This document shows, one piece after another, positions 9,045 through 16,358 of a stretch of DNA of 64,000 nt (position 1 is the first letter of the stretch; each line of letters starts with the position of its first letter). The notes beneath the pieces were generated by a model. The model had not been told where the DNA came from. It saw only the letters and a program-made list of their open reading frames with translations, and ran no database searches. The position numbers and the translations under genes were made by a program. The stretch comes from Achromobacter deleyi (GTDB taxonomy: Bacteria; Pseudomonadota; Gammaproteobacteria; Burkholderiales; Burkholderiaceae_B), in assembly GCF_016127315.1 (NCBI RefSeq), contig NZ_CP065997.1, positions 4,464,001 through 4,528,000 of the forward strand, given 5' to 3'.

Positions 9045-9712
9045 TATCCCAGCCGCATCGACAGTTCCACGTCGTCGCCGAACGGCGTCGACAGGTAGCC
9101 CGAGGCCGGCGAGCGCACCCGCGCCAGGTATTCGGGGCAATAGTCGGCGTTGTCCGCCACGATCAGCGCGCCGGGGCGCAGGCGGCTTTCCAGCAGGGCC
9201 AGCACGTCCGAATACAGCGCCTTGGCGCCATCGAGCAGCACCAGGTCGATGCGGTCCGGCAGATCGGTCGCCAGCGTCTGCAGCGCGTCGCCCTGGCGCA
9301 GTTCCACCAGGTCGGCCAGCCCGGCCTCGGCCAGGTGTTCGCCGGCCCGCGCCACCTTGGATGGCTCGAACTCGGTGGTGATCAGCCGGCCGCCGCCGTT
9401 GTCGCGCAGCGCCGCGGCCAGGTGCAGCGTCGAGATGCCGAACGAGGTGCCGAACTCGACGATGGACCGCGCCTGCGTGCTGCGCGCCAGCATGTAGAGC
9501 AACGTGCCGGTCTCGGGCGAGACGGCCAGCGGCAGGTCCTTCATGCGGCCGTAGAAGTCGCGGTAGTCGGTCTTGCTGCGCATCAGCCGCGCCTGTTCGG
9601 CGTCGGACATGTTGGCCAGCGCCGGGGCGGCCTGGGACCACGAGGCGTCGGCGTGGGTGAACAGCCGGTCGAGCAGGGCGACCAGGGAAGGGGAAGTCAG
9701 GGTATTGGTCAT
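9044..9712 (-). CDS. O-methyltransferase, class I SAM-dependent
   Basis: A 222-residue protein. The SAM-binding Rossmann core begins at about residue 80 with IVEFGTSFGISTLHLAAAL (glycine-rich motif I). It continues with GRLITTEFEP (acidic ribose-binding residue) and DLVLLDGAKALY (motif with the catalytic-site aspartate). This matches the methyltransf_24/catechol-OMT-like group acting on small molecules. The N terminus carries a helical cap. It is divergently transcribed from the TetR-SDR pair across an 81-base gap with a palindromic candidate operator, so TetR control is plausible. Confidence 0.85.
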   Translation of the reverse strand: MTNTLTSPSLVALLDRLFTHADASWSQAAPALANMSDAEQARLMRSKTDYRDFYGRMKDLPLAVSPETGTLLYMLARSTQARSIVEFGTSFGISTLHLAAALRDNGGGRLITTEFEPSKVARAGEHLAEAGLADLVELRQGDALQTLATDLPDRIDLVLLDGAKALYSDVLALLESRLRPGALIVADNADYCPEYLARVRSPASGYLSTPFGDDVELSMRLG

Positions 9713-9750
9713 GAGGCGGTTTTCCAGTAGCGATTGCGGGTTTAGAATAC

Positions 9751-9764
9751 GACGAATTCATCGC
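9751..9764. promoter_or_regulatory. Candidate TetR operator, near-perfect 14-base palindrome
   Basis: CGACGAATTCATCG is symmetrical at 12 of 14 positions and lies midway between the divergent O-methyltransferase and TetR genes, next to a TAGAAT hexamer that could be a -10 element. Confidence 0.4.
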
Positions 9765-9793
9765 ATTTCTCTATTCGCATTTCCCGAGCCGCC

Positions 9794-10477
9794 ATGACCA
9801 CACGCCGCAGCACCCGGCTTTCCGAGAGAAAACAGCCGCAGCAGACCCGTTCGGCCGAGCTGGTCGCGGCCATCCTGCAAGCCGGGGCTCAGGTTTTGGC
9901 CCAGGAAGGCGCCACGCGCTTCACCACCGCCCGGGTCGCCGAGAAAGCCGGCGTCAGCATCGGTTCGCTCTACCAGTACTTCCCCAACAAGGCCGCCATC
10001 CTGTACCGGCTGCAGACGCAGGAATGGCAGCAGACCTCGGACCTGCTGTGCCGCCTGCTTGAAGACCGCGGCCACGCGCCGCTCCAGCGGCTGCGCAACG
10101 TGGTGCACGCCTTCGTGCGCTCGGAATGCGAAGAGGCGGTGATGCGCGTGGCCCTGAACGACGCCGCGCCGCTCTACCGCGACGCGCCCGAGGCGCGCGC
10201 CACCAAGGAAGAGGGCGGCCGCATCGTGCTCGCCTTCCTGGGCGAGGCCCTGCCCAACGCGTCCGACGCCACCCGCGCGCTGGCCGGCGATCTCATCACC
10301 CACACGCTCAGCGCCGTGGGCAAGCAGTTCTCGGAGAGCCCGCGCGCCGAGGCCGAGATCGAGGCCTACGCGGACGCGCTGGCCGACATGCTGTGCGCCT
10401 ATCTCGACAGCCTGGCGGGCGGCGCCGGTCCGGCGCGCCGGCAGGCCCGCAAGTCGTCCGCCAAGCCTTCCCCCTGA
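9794..10477 (+). CDS. TetR/AcrR-family transcriptional regulator
   Basis: A 227-residue protein. The N-terminal TetR helix-turn-helix spans about residues 15-65 (ILQAGAQVLAQEGATRFTTARVAEKAGVSIGSLYQYFPNKAAILY, with the family's typical GSLYQYFPNK recognition end). The rest is an all-helical ligand-binding domain (AefR-like C-terminal type) of unknown specificity, with a basic C-terminal tail. It is followed after 27 bases by an SDR gene, probably in one operon, and is divergent from the O-methyltransferase gene. Confidence 0.88.
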   Translation: MTTRRSTRLSERKQPQQTRSAELVAAILQAGAQVLAQEGATRFTTARVAEKAGVSIGSLYQYFPNKAAILYRLQTQEWQQTSDLLCRLLEDRGHAPLQRLRNVVHAFVRSECEEAVMRVALNDAAPLYRDAPEARATKEEGGRIVLAFLGEALPNASDATRALAGDLITHTLSAVGKQFSESPRAEAEIEAYADALADMLCAYLDSLAGGAGPARRQARKSSAKPSP

Positions 10478-10504
10478 CGCCTTTCTCTCTGATTTCCTGA
10501 TTCC

Positions 10505-11248
10505 ATGCATGATTCCCTTCCCGTTGCGCTGGTGACCGGTTCCACCTCCGGCATCGGCGCCGCCATCGCCCGGCGCCTGTCGCGCGAGGGCTATGCCGTG
10601 GTCCTGCATTCGCGCCAGTCGGCCGAGGCGGGCCGGGCGCTGGCCGCCGAGCTGGGCTCGGCGGTGTATGTGCAGGCCGATCTGGCCGTCGATGCCGACC
10701 GCGTCCGCCTGGTGCGCGAAGCGGCGGCGGCGTGGGGGCGGCTGGACGTGCTGGTCAACAACGCCGGCATCAGCCGCGTGATTCCGCATGGCGACCTGGC
10801 CGCGGCCACGCCGGCGGTCTGGCACGAGATGCACGAGGTCAACGTGGTCGCGCCGTTCCGCCTGGTGGCCGAGGCGCAGGCGGCGCTGTCGGCGGCGGCG
10901 GCGCGCGGCCGGCCGGGATGCGTGGTGAACGTCAGCTCGCATGCCGGCGTGCGGCCCAAGGGCGCGTCGATTCCCTACGCGGCGGCCAAGGCCGCGCTGA
11001 ACCATGTGACGCGCCTGCTGGCGGTGACGCTGGCGCCGGACATCCGCGTCAACGCGGTGGCGCCCGGGTTGGTGGATACGCCGCTCACGCAGGACTGGAC
11101 CCAGGCGCAGCAGCTATGGCGCGAACGCGCGCCGATGCGCCGCGCCGCCAGTCCGGACGACATCGCCCAGGCGGTGGCGTGGCTGGCGCAGTCCGACTAC
11201 CTGACGGGCGAGATCCTGCTGTCCGACGGCGGCCTGAACCTGACGTAG
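10505..11248 (+). CDS. SDR-family oxidoreductase (3-ketoacyl-ACP reductase-like)
   Basis: A 247-residue classical short-chain dehydrogenase. It has the cofactor motif TGSTSGIG at residues 11-18, NNAGIS at about residue 88, catalytic Ser in NVSSHAG, the YxxxK pair in IPYAAAKAAL, and a C-terminal YLTGEILLSDGGLNLT typical of FabG-like enzymes. It probably reduces or oxidises a carbonyl/alcohol with NAD(P)H. The substrate is unknown. It is probably transcribed with the upstream TetR gene. Confidence 0.88.
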   Translation: MHDSLPVALVTGSTSGIGAAIARRLSREGYAVVLHSRQSAEAGRALAAELGSAVYVQADLAVDADRVRLVREAAAAWGRLDVLVNNAGISRVIPHGDLAAATPAVWHEMHEVNVVAPFRLVAEAQAALSAAAARGRPGCVVNVSSHAGVRPKGASIPYAAAKAALNHVTRLLAVTLAPDIRVNAVAPGLVDTPLTQDWTQAQQLWRERAPMRRAASPDDIAQAVAWLAQSDYLTGEILLSDGGLNLT

Positions 11249-11267
11249 CGCGCGTGCCCGGCCGCCG

Positions 11268-12272
11268 TCACGCGCCGGTCTGGGCCGGCGGCGCGCCCGG
11301 CACGCCTTGGCGGATGTTGCGCGAGTACTGCGCCGCGTCCTGGGTGGCGCGGGCCCGCTCGGTGTAGCGGCCGGCATCCCGATAGGCCTGCACGCTGGCG
11401 GCGCCTTCCAGGGCCCCGAGCCGGTACAGGTACTCCGGCAGATAGCCCGACAACAGCAGGCGGTAATCCAGCGGCAGGCCGGGCACGATCTTGTCGGCCA
11501 GCCGGTACACGATGGTGATGCAGTTGGCCGTCAGCGTGTTGTAGAAACGCGGCTGGCGCCGCAGGCGCGTGGCGGTGTCCACGTACGACAGCAGCAGCTT
11601 GCGCGGCGCGCCGGCCGGCATGTGGACGCGATACAGGTAGCCCTCTTCGCCGCGCACGTTGGTGCGCACCCGCAGGCTGTCTTCCTCGGCCGAGGCCAGC
11701 ACCGACAGCTCGTACTGGCGGAAGAAGCCGCCGATCTCCGAGAACGTGTCGTTGCGCTTGCGGCGGATCTCCACCGAGAACACCACGTATTGGCCGTCGG
11801 TGAAGCCGAACGACACCAGCGCGTGCGCGATCGCCGGCCGGCCCCAATACGACAGCGCCAGGTCCACCGTGGCCAGCGTCGACAGATCGTAGCGGCGGGT
11901 TTCCCAGCGCGCGTCGAAGTCGGTGCGCGAGCGCCAGTCGAAGTTGCGCACGTTGTGCAGTGTCAGGCGGTCGCCGTCCACTTCGCCGTAGGTGGTGCGG
12001 GCCACTTCGGGCATCCAGTCGCGGTCGTTGGATGGCCGCATGCCCCACATCCACCAGATCAGCAGGATCAGCAGCATCGCGCCGAACACCACGGCCGGCA
12101 GCCGGTGGCCCCAGGCCAGTCCGGCCAGCGCGGCGGCGGCCACTGCCAGCCAGGCCAGCGGCGCCAGCACGCGGGCACGGCTCCGCCCGGGCGACTGGAA
12201 CCACAGCGCCAGCGCGCCCCACAGGGCGCCGGCGACGATCATGGCCGCCCCGAGCAGCGTCAGCGCCGTCAT
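11268..12272 (-). CDS. Membrane-anchored DUF4105 protein (Lnb N-terminal periplasmic-domain type)
   Basis: A 334-residue protein with three hydrophobic N-terminal segments (about 4-24, 36-55, 61-77). A DUF4105 domain follows: LHNVRNFDWRS, DLALSYWG, IAHALVSFGF, FSVEIRRKRNDTFS, FFRQYEL, YNTLTANCITI. In this family, now linked to lipoprotein intramolecular transacylase Lnb, a His and a Cys form the active site; the candidates here are H150 and C251. The stop of the upstream HdeD-like fusion gene overlaps this ATG in an ATGA, so the two are translationally coupled. A role in modifying lipoproteins or another periplasmic acyl/peptide substrate is inferred only from the family. Confidence 0.8.
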   Translation of the reverse strand: MTALTLLGAAMIVAGALWGALALWFQSPGRSRARVLAPLAWLAVAAAALAGLAWGHRLPAVVFGAMLLILLIWWMWGMRPSNDRDWMPEVARTTYGEVDGDRLTLHNVRNFDWRSRTDFDARWETRRYDLSTLATVDLALSYWGRPAIAHALVSFGFTDGQYVVFSVEIRRKRNDTFSEIGGFFRQYELSVLASAEEDSLRVRTNVRGEEGYLYRVHMPAGAPRKLLLSYVDTATRLRRQPRFYNTLTANCITIVYRLADKIVPGLPLDYRLLLSGYLPEYLYRLGALEGAASVQAYRDAGRYTERARATQDAAQYSRNIRQGVPGAPPAQTGA

Positions 12273-13648
12273 GACTGGGTCTGGGCGTTGCGGGCGACGG
12301 CCTCGCGGTCCTGGCGGCGCCAGCCGGCGCGCAGCGCCGCGATCTGGCGGATCGCCGCCTGCGACATCTTCCACCAGCCGAAGGGCCGCGGATCGGCCAG
12401 CATGCTGAGCGCGCGCGTGTAGTCCAGCGTCAGGCCCGGGGTCCAGGCCATGGTCAGCGCGCGCTTGCGGATCTGCGCCGCCACCCACAGTTCCGGCGTG
12501 AACAGCAGCCGCCACAGCACGGCCCAGCCGGCGCCCGGGCCGTGCAGGCGGCCGACCACGCCGTCCAGCGCCGCTTCCAGCGCGGCCGACACCGAGCTGG
12601 AGCAATTGCGGTGGGTCAGGTTGTAGATCTCGGTCTGCCGGTAGTCGTCCCAGAACGCCTGCAGCTTGGCCGGGTCGTAGTTGCGGATGCGCACCTGCGT
12701 GGTCGACGGGCACCAGGCCTTCGACTCGGTGGCGTAGTCGGGCTGATAGACGCCCGGCACGTTGTTCTCGGCGGTGGCGCGCAGCAGCGTGCCGAACTGT
12801 TCGGGCGAGCGGTCGATTTCCTGGGCCGGGTACAGGCTGATGTAGACGCCCTCGGGGGATTCAAGCGCGGCATGGCCGGTGGAGATGACGCCGTTGCTGT
12901 CCACGGCGGCGATGTAGCGGTCGACCACCGGATAGTTGCGCGTCTCGGTCCTGGCCGAGCCCGACGGCGTCCATACGTGCACGGTCAGGGCGCGTTCGCC
13001 AGCCTGTGGCGGGCCGTCGAACACCTTCTGCGCCGGGCCTTCGACGCGCGTCGGCATGAAGGCCGGATCGGGATTGACGGCCAGCGCCGGGTTGGCGTCC
13101 AGGTTGCGCACGCGGCGCGCCAGCCACAGCAGCTTCAGGCCCGAGATCGCCAGGAACAGGCCGATACAGTAAGGCACCGTGCCGACGTAATGCGTGGGGT
13201 AGGGCTGGAAGAAGAAGATCGCCAGCAACACCTCGGCCACGCCCGAGGCGAACACCACGCGCCAGCGCGGGTAGCGCACCACGTAGGCGGCGATGCACTG
13301 GATCAGCCCGTCCACCAGGAACAGCAGCCCGAAAATCATCGACAGCATGAAATGCCCGTGATGATGGCCCGCTAGCACCAGGGCGCCGGCCAGCAGCACG
13401 AACACGCCCTTGGTGTAGCGCAGCACCCGCTGGCCGCCGACGCCCGACTTGGCGATGGCCAGCGTGGCGATGCCTTCGATCACCAGCAGCGCGGCAAAGA
13501 AATTCAGGGGGAAGTAGAGCGCGTTATCCAGTGCGTCGATGAAGACGAACGCCCCGGCGGCCAGCATCAGCCAGCCGCCGATCATCAGGGCGCGGGCCCG
13601 CTTGTGCAGATAGTCGACGCCAAGCAGCAGCAAGACCAGATGGCTCAT
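12269..13648 (-). CDS. HdeD-like (DUF308) membrane protein fused to a His...Cys permuted-papain-like domain
   Basis: A 459-residue protein. Residues 1-180 hold about six hydrophobic segments resembling DUF308/HdeD (MLAAGAFVFIDALDNAL, GLLFLVDGLIQ). Residues 220-360 form a soluble domain with ISTGHAALESPEGVYISLYP (H259) and NLTHRNCSSSVSAALEAAL (C349). This has the order and spacing of a circularly permuted NlpC/P60-like thiol domain, also found in DUF4105. The start at 13648 (MSHLVLLLLGV) was chosen because the sequence upstream reads as Arg/Pro-rich non-coding frame. It overlaps the downstream DUF4105 gene by four bases. Enzymatic function is not known. Confidence 0.7.
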   Translation of the reverse strand: MSHLVLLLLGVDYLHKRARALMIGGWLMLAAGAFVFIDALDNALYFPLNFFAALLVIEGIATLAIAKSGVGGQRVLRYTKGVFVLLAGALVLAGHHHGHFMLSMIFGLLFLVDGLIQCIAAYVVRYPRWRVVFASGVAEVLLAIFFFQPYPTHYVGTVPYCIGLFLAISGLKLLWLARRVRNLDANPALAVNPDPAFMPTRVEGPAQKVFDGPPQAGERALTVHVWTPSGSARTETRNYPVVDRYIAAVDSNGVISTGHAALESPEGVYISLYPAQEIDRSPEQFGTLLRATAENNVPGVYQPDYATESKAWCPSTTQVRIRNYDPAKLQAFWDDYRQTEIYNLTHRNCSSSVSAALEAALDGVVGRLHGPGAGWAVLWRLLFTPELWVAAQIRKRALTMAWTPGLTLDYTRALSMLADPRPFGWWKMSQAAIRQIAALRAGWRRQDREAVARNAQTQS

Positions 13649-13782
13649 GGGGGCAGGCTCTCCATGCAAAAGCGCGATGCCACGGATGGCGGGTATCGCA
13701 TGCAGGGTACCGCGAGCGCGGCCCGGACGTCGAGCCCGCGCCCGCGTCGGCGCCTGGCGCGCCGGCGCGGGCCGGGGCCGCT

Positions 13783-15234
13783 TCAGGCCATGGCCGGAAT
13801 CACCCGCGGGCGCAGCGTGGCCAGCACCCAGTAGACGCCGCCGCCGATCATCACGCCGAAGAACCAGCCGTAGGTGGCCCACCACGGCGGCAACACGTCC
13901 GTGAAGTTCGGCAGGATGGTCGAGAACACGCTGCCGATGCCGGTGGCGATCAGCGCGTTGACGTTCCAGCCGCCCTGGTAGCGGTACTCGCCGTGCTCGT
14001 CATACAGCGCCGCGACATTGATGCGGCCCTTGGCCACCAGGTAATAGTCCACCAGGATGATGCCCAGCAGCGGGCCCATGGTGGCGCCGATGGCGTTGAC
14101 GAAGTGCGCCGCGCCGCCTTCCCATGGCGCGAAGGGATACAGCACCAGGGCGATCAGCGCGGCGATGTAGCCGCCGCGCTTGAAGTCGATGCGCTTGGGG
14201 AACACGTTCGAGATGTCGAACGCGGCCGACACGAAGTTCGCCACCACGTTGATGCCCAGCGTGGCCACCGCGAAGGTCAGGGCGGCCAGCAGCGCCAGCA
14301 CCCAGCTGTCGAACTTGGTGGAGATCTGTTCGGGGTGCAGCAGCACTTCGCCGTAGACCTTGTAGGCGGCGATGGTGGTGACGCCCGCCACCAGCGAGAA
14401 GGCCACCAGGTTCACCGGCAGGCCCCACAGGTTGCCGCGCTTGACCGCCTGCTTGTCGCGGGCATAGCGCGAGAAATCGCAGAAATTCAGGTACAGCGCC
14501 GCGAAGTAGGTGATCCAGGTCGCGCCCACCGCCATCAGCGCCCAGAAGCTGCCCGGCGCGCCGTTCACGCCCGCGTCGCGGGTCTTGTCGAGCAGCACGT
14601 CCATCGGAATGCCGTGGTCGAGGCTGAAGCCGCCGGCCTTCACGCACAGCCCCACCGCCAGCACCAGCATGGCGATCCACACGGCCGGGCCGGCCCAATC
14701 CTGGAACCGGCGCACCGTTTCCATGCCTTTCTGGATGATGAGCAATTGCAGCGCCCAGATGCCGACGTAGCAGATCAACTCCAGCCCCGAATGCCCCAGC
14801 CAGTGCGTGTTCTGGTGGAAAGCCAGCAGGCTGTCGTTGCGCACCAGCAGCGCGACGATGGCGCCCGAGGCCGCCGCGGTCTGCGCGCCGTACCAGAAGC
14901 ACGCCACCACCGCGCGCACCAGCGCCGCCAGGTTGGCGCCCCAGATGCCGAACGAGGCGCGCGCCAGGACGGGGTAGGGCACGCCGGTCTTTTCGCCGGC
15001 ATAGCCCATCAGGTTCATGAGGAAGAAGATCACCAGCGAGCTCAAGCCGATGGCGATCAGGAAGTTGACGAAGCTGCCGCACAGCAGGAACAGGCTGGCG
15101 GCCAGGTAGTAGCCCCACAGGCTGTGCACGTCCGAGGTCCAGACGTTGAAGATGCTGAAGGCGCCCCAGCGGCGGTCTTTCGTGGGGGCCAGGTCCTCGT
15201 TGTAGAGACCGGGCGACGGATTTCGGATATCGAT
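13783..15234 (-). CDS. NCS1-family nucleobase/allantoin-type permease (start codon unclear)
   Basis: About 483 residues and 12 hydrophobic segments. The conserved NCS1 start NPSPGLYNEDLAPT, the FSIFNVWTSDVHSLWGY segment, YPVLARASFGIWGAN, FAALYLNFCDFSRYA and PLLGIILVDYYL are present. NCS1 proteins import nucleobases, hydantoins or allantoin. No ATG, GTG or TTG occurs in frame between the promoter/operator region and the conserved core. The best-placed initiator is ATC at 15234-15232, six bases after an AGGGAG ribosome-binding site; homologues usually start near this residue. The only in-frame ATG, at 15363, lies upstream of the palindromic operator. Confidence 0.82.
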   Translation of the reverse strand: MDIRNPSPGLYNEDLAPTKDRRWGAFSIFNVWTSDVHSLWGYYLAASLFLLCGSFVNFLIAIGLSSLVIFFLMNLMGYAGEKTGVPYPVLARASFGIWGANLAALVRAVVACFWYGAQTAAASGAIVALLVRNDSLLAFHQNTHWLGHSGLELICYVGIWALQLLIIQKGMETVRRFQDWAGPAVWIAMLVLAVGLCVKAGGFSLDHGIPMDVLLDKTRDAGVNGAPGSFWALMAVGATWITYFAALYLNFCDFSRYARDKQAVKRGNLWGLPVNLVAFSLVAGVTTIAAYKVYGEVLLHPEQISTKFDSWVLALLAALTFAVATLGINVVANFVSAAFDISNVFPKRIDFKRGGYIAALIALVLYPFAPWEGGAAHFVNAIGATMGPLLGIILVDYYLVAKGRINVAALYDEHGEYRYQGGWNVNALIATGIGSVFSTILPNFTDVLPPWWATYGWFFGVMIGGGVYWVLATLRPRVIPAMA

Positions 15235-15334
15235 GGCGAGCTCCCTGACCCAGGTGTGGGCATGGCCGTAAAGGAAGCCGGGCGGACCAATACAGCAGCA
15301 ACACTTGGACGGAGCCTGGCGCGTACTATGGTGT

Positions 15335-15358
15335 GCAAAGAGTGTATACAACCTTTGC
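15335..15358. promoter_or_regulatory. 24-base palindrome with TGTATACA core (GntR-type candidate operator) overlapping the permease promoter
   Basis: GCAAAG and CTTTGC arms stand symmetrically around a perfect TGTATACA core; 20 of 24 positions are palindromic. On the minus strand TTGTAT within it is followed 17 bases later by TAGTAC, a plausible -35/-10 pair. The core resembles sites of FadR/VanR-type GntR regulators. Binding here would block transcription of the NCS1 permease gene. The cognate regulator is not in the window. Confidence 0.6.
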
Positions 15359-15488
15359 GCCAATGCGCCCCTGGGGTTTTCCCTTCCGAGTCAGGCAAGC
15401 GCACGGGCAGGGCCGGCTGCGCGTGCGCCGGCCGACGGGCGCGGCGGCAAGGCGCCGCGACGGACTTGCGTGGGCCAGGTCGGGAAGG

Positions 15489-16283
15489 TCAGCCCGGCAG
15501 CGCGCCGCGCAGCCACTGGCTGGCCAGGTCCAGCACGATGTGCTCCTGCTCGCGGTGCGGCACGTGGCCGCAGTTTTCCAGCAGCGCCTGCTTGCCGCCG
15601 GTCAGGCGGGCGATGATCTCGGGATGCGCGGCCGAGCCGTACTCGTCCACCTCGCCATGCAGCGCCAGCACCGGGCAGGCGACCTGGCGCAGCGTGTCGT
15701 CCAGGTTCCAGTCGGCGAAGGCGGGCGACAGCCAGGTGTCGACCCAGGCGCTCAGGACCCAGGCGGCCTTGTCGCCGTGATACTTCTTCAGGCGGTCCAG
15801 CTGGCCGGGCTCGGCGAAGTTGCGCTGCGCCGCGCGGATGCCGTCGAGCGTGCGGTCTTCGGCGAAGGTCTGGGCGGACTCGGTGATCAGCGCCCGGCAA
15901 TCCTCGGGATGGGCGGCCGCGCAGCAGATGCCCATGCCGCCGCCGACGCTGTGGCCGAAGGCGATGAAGGGGCCGATGTCGAGCGCCCGGCGCAGCGCCT
16001 GGAAGCCATCGGTGGCCTCGGCCTCGACGAAGCCCGTGACGAGCGTGGCGGGGTTGGGATCGGAGCGGCCAAAGCCGAGCCGGTCGTAGGCGATGACGGC
16101 GCGGCCGGTCGCCGCGGCCAGGTGCTCGGGGAAGTCGCGCCACAGGTCGACGCAGCCCAGCGAATCATGCAGCAGCACGATCGGCGCCACGCCCGCGCCC
16201 CGGCCGGCGGGGTCCCAGCGCCGCGCGAAGAGGCGGCCTTGCTGGGTGGGCACGTAGACATCCTGGCTGGCGATCGACGACAT
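15489..16283 (-). CDS. Alpha/beta hydrolase
   Basis: A 264-residue alpha/beta hydrolase fold protein. It has VLLHDSLG (oxyanion region), IAYDRLGFGRSD, nucleophile elbow GHSVGG with S112, acid in LHGEVDEYG and catalytic His in ENCGHVPHRE. All three triad elements are present, so it is probably active as an esterase or related hydrolase; substrate unknown. An AGGACC ribosome-binding site precedes the ATG. It lies downstream of the MurA paralogue, separated by a terminator hairpin, so it probably has its own promoter. Confidence 0.85.
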   Translation of the reverse strand: MSSIASQDVYVPTQQGRLFARRWDPAGRGAGVAPIVLLHDSLGCVDLWRDFPEHLAAATGRAVIAYDRLGFGRSDPNPATLVTGFVEAEATDGFQALRRALDIGPFIAFGHSVGGGMGICCAAAHPEDCRALITESAQTFAEDRTLDGIRAAQRNFAEPGQLDRLKKYHGDKAAWVLSAWVDTWLSPAFADWNLDDTLRQVACPVLALHGEVDEYGSAAHPEIIARLTGGKQALLENCGHVPHREQEHIVLDLASQWLRGALPG

Positions 16284-16301
16284 GGTGGGGTCCTGGAAAG
16301 C

Positions 16302-16320
16302 AAAAAGGCGCCGCGGCGCC
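16302..16320 (-). terminator. Rho-independent terminator after the murA-like gene
   Basis: On the minus strand the self-complementary GGCGCCGCGGCGCC is followed by TTTTT. It lies 39 bases after the MurA-paralogue stop and just before the hydrolase start. Confidence 0.75.
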
Positions 16321-16358
16321 GTTCGGGGGAATCCCGGGATTATAGGAAACCGCCCGCG

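Noticed and set aside
15235..15363. N-terminal extension of the permease to an ATG at 15363
   Set aside because: It includes the operator-like palindrome and promoter and gives a Cys/His-rich, unconserved peptide.
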